Shown here: positions 1 through 12,935 of the stretch, one piece after another
Layout: each line of letters starts with the position of its first letter
Numbering within the stretch: the first letter of the stretch is position 1
NCBI RefSeq assembly: GCF_029227915.1
Contig: NC_079887.1
Span: forward strand, 6,076,001-6,140,000
Direction of reading: 5' to 3'
Source: Hydractinia symbiolongicarpus
Taxonomy: Eukaryota > Cnidaria > Hydrozoa > Anthoathecata > Hydractiniidae
DNA length: 64,000 nucleotides
Made by a program: the position numbers and the translations under genes
The notes under the pieces: model-generated
The model's input: the letters and a program-made list of their open reading frames with translations, nothing else
The model's database searches: none
What the model was told of the DNA's origin: nothing

Positions 1-238
1 TTATTCCTTGGAGACCAATTGGCTCATTTATCACATTTATAAGGTCGCAGTCCAGAATCAGTTCAATTAATTCCCACAGTCAATCGTTTTACTGTTAAAA
101 GCAATACAAATTAGTAATATCGGAAGAAAATTACTAAATACATGTTGGTAGGAATATGTGACGCGACCGTTGCAACTCAAACGGATTCACAGCGTTAGAA
201 AGTCAATGAAATGTAGTTTTTGAAACTGTCTCTATTAC
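1..238 (+). repeat. End of an upstream copy of the 12-monomer repeat
   Basis: This stretch resembles 4,045-4,285 and 11,812-12,050 (TTATTCCTTGGAGACCAATT, then GACGCGACCGTTGCAACTC), so it looks like the tail of an earlier copy cut by the window edge. It differs by point changes, for example GGTAGG for GGTACG near 147. Identity with the sequence 4417 bp downstream starts only at about 239. Confidence 0.7.
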
Positions 239-3200
239 TTCAGCGCGCGATAACGGCTACGATTGGTCCCACAGTAAAGAATGTCCTGATTATCTAAATT
301 TTTAAATGAACCGCTACGACAGCGACCAATGTAATCGCTAAGTTCCGGCAATCACGTCAAATTAAGAAGAATGTTATTTCTTGCAGTCTAATTGGCTGAT
401 TTATCACATTTATAAGGTCACAGTCCAAAGTTAGTTCAATTAAGTCCAACAGTCAATCATTTCATTGTTAAAAGCTATATAACTTAGTAACTTCGGGAAA
501 AAATCACTATCTACATGATGGTACGCATATGTGACGTTACTGTTGTAATTCAAACGGATTTAAACCGCTAGAAAGTCAATGAAATGTACTCTTTGAAACT
601 GTTCCTACTTATTCAGCGCGTGCTAACGGCTAGGATTTGTCCCACAGTAAAAAATGACTTATTTATCTTAATTTTTTAATAAAGCGCTACCACAGCGCCC
701 AGTGTAATCGCTGAGTTCCAGCAATCATGTCAAATTAAAAAGAATGATATTTCTTGGGGTCCAGTTGGCTCTCTTATCACATTTATAAGGTCACAGTCCA
801 AAGTTACTTCAATTAAGTGCCACAGTCGATTGTTTTAATGTTAAAGGAGATATAACTTTGTAATATCGGAAAAATAGCACTAAATACATGTTGGTACGAA
901 TATGTGGCGCAACCGTTGTAACTTAAACGGATTGATACCGCCAAAAAATTAATGAAATGTAGTTTTTGAGAATGCCTCTATTTTTTCGGCGCGTGCTAAC
1001 GGCCAGGATTGGTACCGCAGTAAAAAAAGACATACTTATCTAAATTTTTAAATACAGCGCTACCACAGAGACTAGTGTAATCGCTGAAATCCAGCAGTCA
1101 TGTCAATTTAAGAAGAATGTTATTTCTTGGAGTCCAATTTGCTCATTTATCACATTCATAAGGTCACAGTTCAGAATCAGTATAATTAAGTCCCACAGTC
1201 ATACGTTTCACTATTAAAAGCGATGCAACCTAGTAATATCCGAATACTATCGCTAAATACATGTTGGTACAAATATGTGACGCAACCGTTGTAACTCAAA
1301 CGGATTTAAACCGCTAGAAAGTCAATGAAATGTACTCTTTGAAACTGTTCCTACTTATTCAGTGCGTGGTAACGGCTAGGATTCGTCCCAGTTTAAAAAT
1401 GACTTATTTATCTTAATTTTTTAATAAAGCGCTACCACAGCGCCCAGTGTAATCGCTGAGTTCCAGTAATCATGTCAAATTAAAAAGAGTGATATTTCTT
1501 GAGGTCCAGTTGGCTCACTTATCACATTTATAAGGTCACAGTCCAAAGTTACTTCAATTAAGTGCCACAGTCGATTGTTTTAATGTTAAAGGAGATATAA
1601 CTTTGTAATATCGGAAAAATAACACTAAATACATGTTGGTACGAATATGTGACGCAACCGTTGTAACTCACACGGATTGATACCGCCAGGAAGTCGATGA
1701 AATATAGTTTTTGAGAATGTCTCTATTTCTTCAGCGCGTGCTAACGGCCAGGATTATTCCCACAGTAAAAAGTGACTTATTTATCTAAATTATTAAATAA
1801 AGCGCTACCACAGAGCCTAATATACTCGCTGAATTCCAGCAATCATGGCGAATTAAGAAGAATGTTATTCCTTGGAGTCCACTTGGGTCATTTATCGCAA
1901 TTACAAGGTCACAGTCCAGAATCAGTTCAATTAAGTCCCACAAACAATCGTTTCACTGTTAAAAGCGATACAACTTAGTAATATCGAAAAAAATCACTAA
2001 ATACATGTTGGTACCAATATGTGACGGAACCGTTGTAACTCAAACGTATTGACACCGTTAGAAAATCAATGAAATGTAGTTTTTGAAACTGTCTCTATTT
2101 CTTTAGCGCGAACTAACGGCTTGGATTGTTCCCAAGGTAAAAAATGACTTATTTCTCTTAATTTTTAAATAAAACGCTACCACAGCGCCCAGTGTAATCG
2201 CTGAGTTCCGGCAATCATGTCAAATTAAGAAGAATGTTATTTCTTGGGTCCAGTTGGCTCACTTAACACATTTATAAGGTCACAGTCCAAAGTTAGTTCA
2301 ATTAAGTCCCACAGTCAAACGTTTCACTTTTAAAAGCGATGCAACCTCGTAATATCCGCATACTATCGCTAAATACATGTTGGTACGAATATGTGACGCA
2401 ACCGTTGTAACTCAAACCAATTCATACCGCCAGAATGTCAATGAAAAGTAGTTTTTGAAACTGTTCCTATTTATTCAGCGCGCGATAACGGCTAGGATTG
2501 GTCCCACAGTGCACAATGACTTATTTATCTAAATTTTTAAATGAAGCGCAACCACAGCGCCCAGTGTAATCGCTGAGTTCCTGCAATCATGTCAAATTAA
2601 GAAGAAGAATTTTTCTTGGGGTTCAGTTGGCTCAATTATCACATTTATAAGGTCACAGTCCAAAGTTACTTCAATTAAGTCCCAGAGTCAATCGTTTCAC
2701 TGTTAAAAGCGATATAACTTAGTAATATCGGAAAAATATCACTAAATACATGTTGGTTCGAATATGTGACGCAACCATTGTAACTCAAACGGATTGATAC
2801 CGCCATGAAGTCGATGAAAAGTAGTTTTTGAGAATGTCTCTACTTCTTCATTGGGTGCTAACGGCCAGGATGGGTCCCACAGTAAGAAAAGACTTATTTA
2901 TCTAATTTTAAATACAACGCTACCACAGCGCCCAGTGTAATCGCTGAGTTCCAGCAATCATGTCAAATTAAGAAGAATGTTATTTCTTGTAGTCAAACTG
3001 GCTCATTTATCCTATTTATAAGGTCAAAGTCCAAAATCAGTTCAATTAAGTCCCACAGTCAAACGTTTCACTGTTAAAAGCGATACAACCTAGTAATATC
3101 TGAATACTATCGCTAAATACATGTTGGTACAATTATGTGACGCAACTGTTGTTACTGTCTCTACTTCTTCATTGCGTGCTAACGGCCAGAATTGGTCCCA

Positions 3201-4655
3201 CAGTAAGAAAAGACTTATTTATCTAATTTTAAATACAACGCTACCACAGCGCCCAGTGTAATCGCTGAGTTCCAGCAATCATGTCAAATTAAGAAGAATG
3301 TTATTTCTTGTAGTCAAACTGGCTCATTTATTCTATTTATAAGGTCAAAGTCCAAAATCAGTTCAATTAAGTGCCACAGTCAAACGTTTCACTGTTAAAA
3401 GCGATGCAACCTAGTAATATCTGAATACTATCGCTAAATACATGTTGGTACAAATGTGTGACGCAACTGTTGTAACTCAAAGGGATTGACACTGTTAGAA
3501 AATCAATGAAATGGAGTTTTTTAAACTGTCTCTATATCTTCAGCGCGCGCTAACGGCTAGGATTGGTCCCACAGTAAAAATGCCTAACTTATCTAAATTT
3601 TTAAATGAAGCGCTTCCACAGCGCCCAGTGTAATCGCTGAGTTCCAACAATCATGTCAAAGTAAGAAGAATGTTATTTCTTGGACTCCAGTTGACTCACT
3701 TATCACATTTATATGGTCACAGGCCAAAGTTAGTTCAATTAAGTCCCACAGTCAATCATTTTATTGTTAAAAGCGATATAACTTAGTAATATTGGAAAAA
3801 AGTCACTAAATACATGATGGTACGAATATGTGACGCAACCGTTGCAACTCAAACGGATTTAAACCGCTGGAAAGTCAATGAAATGTAGTCTTTGAAACTG
3901 TTCCTATTTATTCAGCGCGTGCTAACGGCCAGAATTGGTCCCACAGTAAGAGAAGACTTATTTATCTAAATTTTTAAATAAAGCGCTACCACAGAGCCTA
4001 ATATAATCGCTGAATTCCAGCAATCATGTCAAATTAAGAAGAATGTTATTCCTTGGAGACTAATTGGCTCATTTATCACATTTATAAGGTTGCAGTCCAG
4101 AATCAGTTCAATTAATTCCACAGTCAATCGTTTTACTGTTAAAAGAAATACAAATTAGTAATATCGGAAGAAAATTACTAAATACATGTTGGTACGAATA
4201 TGTGACGCGACCGTTGCAACTCAAACGGATTCACAGCGTTAGAAAGTTAATGAAATGTAGTTTTTGAAACTGTCTCTATTTCTTCAGCGCACGATAACGG
4301 CTATGATTGGTCCCACAGTAAAGAATGTCTTGATTATCTAAATTTTTAAATGAACCGCTACGACAGCGACCAATGTAATCGCTAAGTTCCGGCAATCACG
4401 TCAAATTAAGAAGAATGTTATTTCTTGCAGTCCAATTGTCTCATTTATCACATTTATCAGGTCACAGTCCAAAGTTAGTTCAATTAAGTGCCACAGTCAA
4501 TCGTTTCACTGTTAAAAGCGATACAACTTAGTAATATCGGAAAAAAATCATTAAATACATGTTGGTACGATTATGTGACGCAACCGTTGTAATTCAAAAG
4601 GATTGACACCGTTAGAAAGTCAATGAAATGTTGTTTTTAAAACTGTCTCTATATC
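239..4655 (+). repeat. 12-monomer higher-order repeat, copy 1 (4417 bp)
   Basis: Twelve monomers start at CATG 514, 887, 1260, 1632, 2004, 2376, 2749, 3120, 3441, 3813, 4185 and 4558. Every rare variant I checked reappears 4417 bp later: CTTCGGG near 505, CATGATGG at 514, TGTGGCGC near 903, the shortened monomer at 3,120, and AAAGAAATACAAATT near 4,142. I saw no difference between 239-4,638 and 4,656-9,055. Its own monomers clearly differ from one another, so the unit of homogenisation is the 12-mer. The short 68-codon frame at 1,772 and its copies are by-products. Confidence 0.9.
3120..3440 (+). repeat. Shortened monomer (321 bp)
   Basis: Spacing between register marks drops from ~372 to 321. 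The palindrome block is followed by GCAACTGTTGT and then directly by TACTGTCTCTACTTCTTC, so about 51 bp between the CCGTT/AACGG block and the T-tract is missing. This accounts for the 12-mer being 4417 bp rather than about 4470 bp. It also lacks the second arm of that inverted repeat. Confidence 0.9.
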
Positions 4656-7600
4656 TTCAGCGCGCGATAACGGCTACGATTGGTCCCACAGTAAAGAATG
4701 TCCTGATTATCTAAATTTTTAAATGAACCGCTACGACAGCGACCAATGTAATCGCTAAGTTCCGGCAATCACGTCAAATTAAGAAGAATGTTATTTCTTG
4801 CAGTCTAATTGGCTGATTTATCACATTTATAAGGTCACAGTCCAAAGTTAGTTCAATTAAGTCCAACAGTCAATCATTTCATTGTTAAAAGCTATATAAC
4901 TTAGTAACTTCGGGAAAAAATCACTATCTACATGATGGTACGCATATGTGACGTTACTGTTGTAATTCAAACGGATTTAAACCGCTAGAAAGTCAATGAA
5001 ATGTACTCTTTGAAACTGTTCCTACTTATTCAGCGCGTGCTAACGGCTAGGATTTGTCCCACAGTAAAAAATGACTTATTTATCTTAATTTTTTAATAAA
5101 GCGCTACCACAGCGCCCAGTGTAATCGCTGAGTTCCAGCAATCATGTCAAATTAAAAAGAATGATATTTCTTGGGGTCCAGTTGGCTCTCTTATCACATT
5201 TATAAGGTCACAGTCCAAAGTTACTTCAATTAAGTGCCACAGTCGATTGTTTTAATGTTAAAGGAGATATAACTTTGTAATATCGGAAAAATAGCACTAA
5301 ATACATGTTGGTACGAATATGTGGCGCAACCGTTGTAACTTAAACGGATTGATACCGCCAAAAAATTAATGAAATGTAGTTTTTGAGAATGCCTCTATTT
5401 TTTCGGCGCGTGCTAACGGCCAGGATTGGTACCGCAGTAAAAAAAGACATACTTATCTAAATTTTTAAATACAGCGCTACCACAGAGACTAGTGTAATCG
5501 CTGAAATCCAGCAGTCATGTCAATTTAAGAAGAATGTTATTTCTTGGAGTCCAATTTGCTCATTTATCACATTCATAAGGTCACAGTTCAGAATCAGTAT
5601 AATTAAGTCCCACAGTCATACGTTTCACTATTAAAAGCGATGCAACCTAGTAATATCCGAATACTATCGCTAAATACATGTTGGTACAAATATGTGACGC
5701 AACCGTTGTAACTCAAACGGATTTAAACCGCTAGAAAGTCAATGAAATGTACTCTTTGAAACTGTTCCTACTTATTCAGTGCGTGGTAACGGCTAGGATT
5801 CGTCCCAGTTTAAAAATGACTTATTTATCTTAATTTTTTAATAAAGCGCTACCACAGCGCCCAGTGTAATCGCTGAGTTCCAGTAATCATGTCAAATTAA
5901 AAAGAGTGATATTTCTTGAGGTCCAGTTGGCTCACTTATCACATTTATAAGGTCACAGTCCAAAGTTACTTCAATTAAGTGCCACAGTCGATTGTTTTAA
6001 TGTTAAAGGAGATATAACTTTGTAATATCGGAAAAATAACACTAAATACATGTTGGTACGAATATGTGACGCAACCGTTGTAACTCACACGGATTGATAC
6101 CGCCAGGAAGTCGATGAAATATAGTTTTTGAGAATGTCTCTATTTCTTCAGCGCGTGCTAACGGCCAGGATTATTCCCACAGTAAAAAGTGACTTATTTA
6201 TCTAAATTATTAAATAAAGCGCTACCACAGAGCCTAATATACTCGCTGAATTCCAGCAATCATGGCGAATTAAGAAGAATGTTATTCCTTGGAGTCCACT
6301 TGGGTCATTTATCGCAATTACAAGGTCACAGTCCAGAATCAGTTCAATTAAGTCCCACAAACAATCGTTTCACTGTTAAAAGCGATACAACTTAGTAATA
6401 TCGAAAAAAATCACTAAATACATGTTGGTACCAATATGTGACGGAACCGTTGTAACTCAAACGTATTGACACCGTTAGAAAATCAATGAAATGTAGTTTT
6501 TGAAACTGTCTCTATTTCTTTAGCGCGAACTAACGGCTTGGATTGTTCCCAAGGTAAAAAATGACTTATTTCTCTTAATTTTTAAATAAAACGCTACCAC
6601 AGCGCCCAGTGTAATCGCTGAGTTCCGGCAATCATGTCAAATTAAGAAGAATGTTATTTCTTGGGTCCAGTTGGCTCACTTAACACATTTATAAGGTCAC
6701 AGTCCAAAGTTAGTTCAATTAAGTCCCACAGTCAAACGTTTCACTTTTAAAAGCGATGCAACCTCGTAATATCCGCATACTATCGCTAAATACATGTTGG
6801 TACGAATATGTGACGCAACCGTTGTAACTCAAACCAATTCATACCGCCAGAATGTCAATGAAAAGTAGTTTTTGAAACTGTTCCTATTTATTCAGCGCGC
6901 GATAACGGCTAGGATTGGTCCCACAGTGCACAATGACTTATTTATCTAAATTTTTAAATGAAGCGCAACCACAGCGCCCAGTGTAATCGCTGAGTTCCTG
7001 CAATCATGTCAAATTAAGAAGAAGAATTTTTCTTGGGGTTCAGTTGGCTCAATTATCACATTTATAAGGTCACAGTCCAAAGTTACTTCAATTAAGTCCC
7101 AGAGTCAATCGTTTCACTGTTAAAAGCGATATAACTTAGTAATATCGGAAAAATATCACTAAATACATGTTGGTTCGAATATGTGACGCAACCATTGTAA
7201 CTCAAACGGATTGATACCGCCATGAAGTCGATGAAAAGTAGTTTTTGAGAATGTCTCTACTTCTTCATTGGGTGCTAACGGCCAGGATGGGTCCCACAGT
7301 AAGAAAAGACTTATTTATCTAATTTTAAATACAACGCTACCACAGCGCCCAGTGTAATCGCTGAGTTCCAGCAATCATGTCAAATTAAGAAGAATGTTAT
7401 TTCTTGTAGTCAAACTGGCTCATTTATCCTATTTATAAGGTCAAAGTCCAAAATCAGTTCAATTAAGTCCCACAGTCAAACGTTTCACTGTTAAAAGCGA
7501 TACAACCTAGTAATATCTGAATACTATCGCTAAATACATGTTGGTACAATTATGTGACGCAACTGTTGTTACTGTCTCTACTTCTTCATTGCGTGCTAAC

Positions 7601-9055
7601 GGCCAGAATTGGTCCCACAGTAAGAAAAGACTTATTTATCTAATTTTAAATACAACGCTACCACAGCGCCCAGTGTAATCGCTGAGTTCCAGCAATCATG
7701 TCAAATTAAGAAGAATGTTATTTCTTGTAGTCAAACTGGCTCATTTATTCTATTTATAAGGTCAAAGTCCAAAATCAGTTCAATTAAGTGCCACAGTCAA
7801 ACGTTTCACTGTTAAAAGCGATGCAACCTAGTAATATCTGAATACTATCGCTAAATACATGTTGGTACAAATGTGTGACGCAACTGTTGTAACTCAAAGG
7901 GATTGACACTGTTAGAAAATCAATGAAATGGAGTTTTTTAAACTGTCTCTATATCTTCAGCGCGCGCTAACGGCTAGGATTGGTCCCACAGTAAAAATGC
8001 CTAACTTATCTAAATTTTTAAATGAAGCGCTTCCACAGCGCCCAGTGTAATCGCTGAGTTCCAACAATCATGTCAAAGTAAGAAGAATGTTATTTCTTGG
8101 ACTCCAGTTGACTCACTTATCACATTTATATGGTCACAGGCCAAAGTTAGTTCAATTAAGTCCCACAGTCAATCATTTTATTGTTAAAAGCGATATAACT
8201 TAGTAATATTGGAAAAAAGTCACTAAATACATGATGGTACGAATATGTGACGCAACCGTTGCAACTCAAACGGATTTAAACCGCTGGAAAGTCAATGAAA
8301 TGTAGTCTTTGAAACTGTTCCTATTTATTCAGCGCGTGCTAACGGCCAGAATTGGTCCCACAGTAAGAGAAGACTTATTTATCTAAATTTTTAAATAAAG
8401 CGCTACCACAGAGCCTAATATAATCGCTGAATTCCAGCAATCATGTCAAATTAAGAAGAATGTTATTCCTTGGAGACTAATTGGCTCATTTATCACATTT
8501 ATAAGGTTGCAGTCCAGAATCAGTTCAATTAATTCCACAGTCAATCGTTTTACTGTTAAAAGAAATACAAATTAGTAATATCGGAAGAAAATTACTAAAT
8601 ACATGTTGGTACGAATATGTGACGCGACCGTTGCAACTCAAACGGATTCACAGCGTTAGAAAGTTAATGAAATGTAGTTTTTGAAACTGTCTCTATTTCT
8701 TCAGCGCACGATAACGGCTATGATTGGTCCCACAGTAAAGAATGTCTTGATTATCTAAATTTTTAAATGAACCGCTACGACAGCGACCAATGTAATCGCT
8801 AAGTTCCGGCAATCACGTCAAATTAAGAAGAATGTTATTTCTTGCAGTCCAATTGTCTCATTTATCACATTTATCAGGTCACAGTCCAAAGTTAGTTCAA
8901 TTAAGTGCCACAGTCAATCGTTTCACTGTTAAAAGCGATACAACTTAGTAATATCGGAAAAAAATCATTAAATACATGTTGGTACGATTATGTGACGCAA
9001 CCGTTGTAATTCAAAAGGATTGACACCGTTAGAAAGTCAATGAAATGTTGTTTTT
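4656..9055 (+). repeat. 12-monomer higher-order repeat, copy 2
   Basis: Second tandem copy at an offset of 4417 bp, indistinguishable by eye from copy 1. The monomer marks fall at 4931, 5304, 5677, 6049, 6421, 6793, 7166, 7537, 7858, 8230, 8602 and 8975. Identity breaks near 9,055, where TTTTTGAAACTGTCTCTATTTCG replaces copy 1's TTTTTAAAACTGTC. Such perfect identity implies a very recent duplication or conversion. An assembly duplication cannot be excluded from sequence alone. Confidence 0.9.
7537..7857 (+). repeat. Shortened monomer, copy in second higher-order repeat
   Basis: Same ~51-bp deletion as at 3,120, carried in the same place within copy 2 and with the same flanking variants. The deletion therefore predates the 4417-bp duplication. 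The third copy has lost this monomer altogether. Confidence 0.9.
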
Positions 9056-9433
9056 GAAACTGTCTCTATTTCGTCAGCGCACGATAACGGCTATGATTGG
9101 TCCCACAGTAAAGAATGTCTTGATTATCTAAATTTTTAAATGAACCGCTACGACAGCGACCAATGTAATCGCTAAGTTCCGGCAATCACGTCAAATTAAG
9201 AAGAATGTTATTTCTTGCAGTCCAATTGTCTCATTTATCACATTTATCAGGTCACAGTCCAAAGTTAGTTCAATTAAGTGCCACAGTCAATCGTTTCACT
9301 GTTAAAAGCGATACAACTTAGTAATATCGGAAAAAAATCATTAAATACATGTTGGTACGATTATGTGACGCAACCGTTGTAATTCAAAAGGATTGACACC
9401 GTTAGAAAGTCAATGAAATGTTGTTTTTAAAAC
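9056..9433 (+). repeat. Extra monomer duplicated between copies 2 and 3
   Basis: This monomer (mark at 9348) repeats the preceding one at an offset of ~373 bp, including GCACGATAACGGCTATGATT and GTAATTCAAAAGGATTGACA. It looks like a single-monomer duplication at the junction of two higher-order repeats. Confidence 0.8.
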
Positions 9434-12405
9434 TGTCTCTATATCTTCAGCGCGCGCTAACGGCTAGGATTGGTCCCACAGTAAAAATGCCTAACTTATC
9501 TAAATTTTTAAATGAAGCGCTACCACAGAGACTAGTGTAATCGCTGAAATCCAGCAGTCATGTCAATTTAAGAAGAATGTTATTTCTTGGAGTCCAATTG
9601 GCTCATTTATCACATTCATAAGGTCACAGTTCAGAATCAGTATAATTAAGTCCCACAGTCATACGTTTCACTATTAAAAGCGATGCAACCTAGTAATATC
9701 CGAATACTATCGCTAAATACATGTTGGTACAAATATGTGACGCAACCGTTGTAACTCAAACGGATTTAAACCGCTAGAAAGTCAATGAAATGTACTCTTT
9801 GAAACTGTTCCTACTTATTCAGTGCGTGGTAACGGCTAGGATTCGTCCCAGTTTAAAAATGACTTATTTATCTTAATTTTTTAATAAAGCGCTACCACAG
9901 CGCCCAGTGTAATCGCTGAGTTCCAGTAATCATGTCAAATTAAAAAGAGTGATATTTCTTGAGGTCCAGTTGGCTCACTTATCACATTTATAAGGTCACA
10001 GTCCAAAGTTACTTCAATTAAGTGCCACAGTCGATTGTTTTAGTGTTAAAGGAGATATAACTTTGTAATATCGGAAAAATAACACTAAATACATGTTGGT
10101 ACGAATATGTGACGCAACCGTTGTAACTCACACGGATTGATACCGCCAGGAAGTCGATGAAATATAGTTTTTGAGAATATCTCTATTTCTTCAGCGCGTG
10201 CTAACGGCCAGGATTATTCCCACAGTAAAAAGTGACTTATTTATCTAAATTATTAAATAAAGCGCTACCACAGAGCCTAGTGTACTCGCTGAATTCCAGC
10301 AATCATGGCGAATTAAGAAGAATGTTATTCCTTGGAGTCCACTTGGGTCATTTATCGCAATTACAAGGTCACAGTCCAGAATCAGTTCAATTAAGTCCCA
10401 CAAACAATCGTTTCACTGTTAAAAGCGATACAACTTAGTAATATCGAAAAAAATCACTAAATACATGTTGGTACCAATATGTGACGCAACCGTTGTAACT
10501 CAAACGTATTGACACCGTTAGAAAATCAATGAAATGTAGTTTTTGAAACTGTCTCTATTTCTTTAGCGCGAACTAACGGCTTGGATTGTTCCCAAGGCAA
10601 AAAATGACTTATTTCTCTTAATTTTTAAATAAAACGCTACCACAGCGCCCAGTGTAATCGCTGAGTTCCGGCAATCATGTCAAATTAAGAAGAAGGTTAT
10701 TTCTTGGGTCCAGTTTGCTCACTTAACACATTTATAAGGTCACAGTCCAAAGTTAGTTCAATTAAGTCCCACAGTCAAACGTTTCACTTTTAAAAGCGAT
10801 GCAACCTCGTAATATCCGCATACTATCGCTAAATACATGTTGGTACGAATATGTGACGCAACCGTTGTAACTCAAACCAATTCATACCGCCAGAAAGTCA
10901 ATGAAAAGTAGTTTTTGAAACTGTTCCTATTTATTCAGCGCGCTATAACGGCTAGGATTGGTCCCACAGTGCACAATGACTTATTTATCTAAATTTTTAA
11001 ATGAAGCGCAACCACAGCGCCCAGTGTAATCGCTGAGTTCCGGCAATCATGTCAAATTAAGAAGAAGAATTTTTCTTGGGGTTCAGTTGGCTCAATTATC
11101 ACATTTATAAGGTCACAGTCCAAAGTTACTTCAATTAAGTCCCAGAGTCAATCGTTTCACTGTTAAAAGCGATATAACTTAGTAATATCGGAAAAATATC
11201 ACTAAATACATGTTGGTTCGAATATGTGACGCAACCATTGTAACTCAAACGGATTGATACCGCCATGAAGTCGATGAAAAGTAGTTTTTGAGAATGTCTC
11301 TACTTCTTCATTGGGTGCTAACGGCCAGGATGGGTCCCACAGTAAGAAAAGACTTATTTATCTAATTTTAAATACAACGCTACCACAGCGCCCAGTGTAA
11401 TCGCTGAGTTCCAGCAATCATGTCAAATTAAGAAGAATGTTATTTCTTGGACTCCAGTTGACTCACTTATCACATTTATATGGTCACAGGCCAAAGTTAG
11501 TTCAATTAAGTCCCACAGTCAATCATTTTATTGTTAAAAGCGATATAACTTAGTAATATTGGAAAAAAGTCACTAAATACATGATGGTACGAATATGTGA
11601 CGCAACCGTTGCAACTCAAACGGATTTAAACCGCTGGAAAGTCAATGAAATGTAGTCTTTGAAACTGTTCCTATTTATTCAGCGCGTGCTAACGGCCAGA
11701 ATTGGTCCCACAGTAAGAGAAGACTTATTTATCTAAATTTTTAAATAAAGCGCTACCACAGAGCCTAATATAATCGCTGAATTCCAGCAATCATGTCAAA
11801 TTAAGAAGAATGTTATTCCTTGGAGACCAATTGGCTCATTTATCACATTTATAAGGTCGCAGTCCAGAATCAGTTCAATTAATTCCACAGTCAATCGTTT
11901 TACTGTTAAAAGCAATACAAATTAGTAATATCGGAAGAAAATTACTAAATACATGTTGGTACGAATATGTGACGCGACCGTTGCAACTCAAACGGATTCA
12001 CAGCGTTAGAAAGTTAATGAAATGTAGTTTTTGAAACTGTCTCTATTTCTTCAGCGCACGAAAACGGCTATGATTGGTCCCACAGTAAAGAATGTCTTGA
12101 TTATCTAAATTTTTAAATGAACCGCTACGACAGCGACCAATGTAATCGCTAAGTTCCGGCAATCACGTCAAATTAAGAAGAATGTTATTTCTTGCAGTCC
12201 AATTGTCTCATTTATCACATTTATCAGGTCACAGTCCAAAGTTAGTTCAATTAAGTGCCACAGTCAATCGTTTCACTGTTAAAAGCGATACAACTTAGTA
12301 ATATCGGAAAAAAATCATTAAATACATGTTGGTACGATTATGTGACGCAACCGTTGTAATTCAAAAGGATTGACACCGTTAGAAAGTCAATGAAATGTTG
12401 TTTTT
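9434..12405 (+). repeat. 12-mer higher-order repeat, copy 3, internally deleted
   Basis: Bases 9,434-9,515 match about 3,521-3,610 of copy 1. Bases 9,516-~11,445 match ~1,056-2,985 (offset 8460). Bases ~11,446-12,405 match ~3,679-4,638 (offset 7767). The 693-bp change in offset means two monomers, including the shortened one, are missing; the join lies in the shared AAGAAGAATGTTATTTCTTG. About ten differences from copy 1 were seen in the first ~1.9 kb (e.g. near 10,042, 10,178, 10,279, 10,486, 10,598 and 10,695), roughly 99.4% identity, so this copy is older than the split of copies 1 and 2. Confidence 0.85.
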
Positions 12406-12935
12406 GAAACTGTCTCTATATCTTCAGCGCGCGCTAACGGCTAGGATTGGTCCCACAGTAAAAATGCCTAACTTATCTAATATTTTAAATGAAGCGCTTC
12501 CACAGCGCCCAGTGTAATCGCTGATTTCCAACAATCATGTCAAAGTAAGAAGAATGTTATTTCTTGGACTCCAGTTGGCTCACTTATCACATTTATATGG
12601 TCACAGGCCAAAGTTAGTTCAATTAAGTCCCACAGTCAATCATTTCACTGTTAAAAGCGATATAACTTAGTAATATTGGAAAAAAGTCACTAAATACATG
12701 ATGGTACGAATATGTGACGCAACCGTTGCAACTCAATCGGATTTAAACCGCTGGAAAGTCAATGAAATGTAGTCTTTGAAACTGTTCCTATTTATTCAGC
12801 GCGTGCTAACGGCCAGAATTGGTCCCACAGTAAGGGAAGACTTATTTATCTAAATTTTTAAATAAAGCGCTACCACAGAGCCTAATATAATCGCTGAATT
12901 CCAGCAATCATGTCAAATTAAGAAGAATGTTATTC
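12406..12935 (+). repeat. Partial fourth copy of the 12-mer 3' part
   Basis: From 12,421 the sequence matches copy 1 from ~3,537 (offset 8884), including AAAATGCCTAACTTATC and the CACAGGCCAAAGTTAG monomer. It diverges near 12,935, where copy 1 reads GGAGACTAATTGG and this reads GGAGTCCAATTGG. This is the 3' edge of region A. Confidence 0.75.

Noticed and set aside
1772-1978. Short open frame of 68 codons, repeated at 6,189 and 10,232, as a gene
   Set aside because: It recurs only because the 12-mer recurs, other monomers carry stops in the same place, and there is no domain, signal or upstream context. Its conservation is copying, not coding.
239-9055. Identical copies as a certain assembly artefact
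   Set aside because: Possible but not shown. Recent tandem duplication gives the same picture, and the third copy's distinct variants and deletion argue for a real history. Spanning reads are needed.
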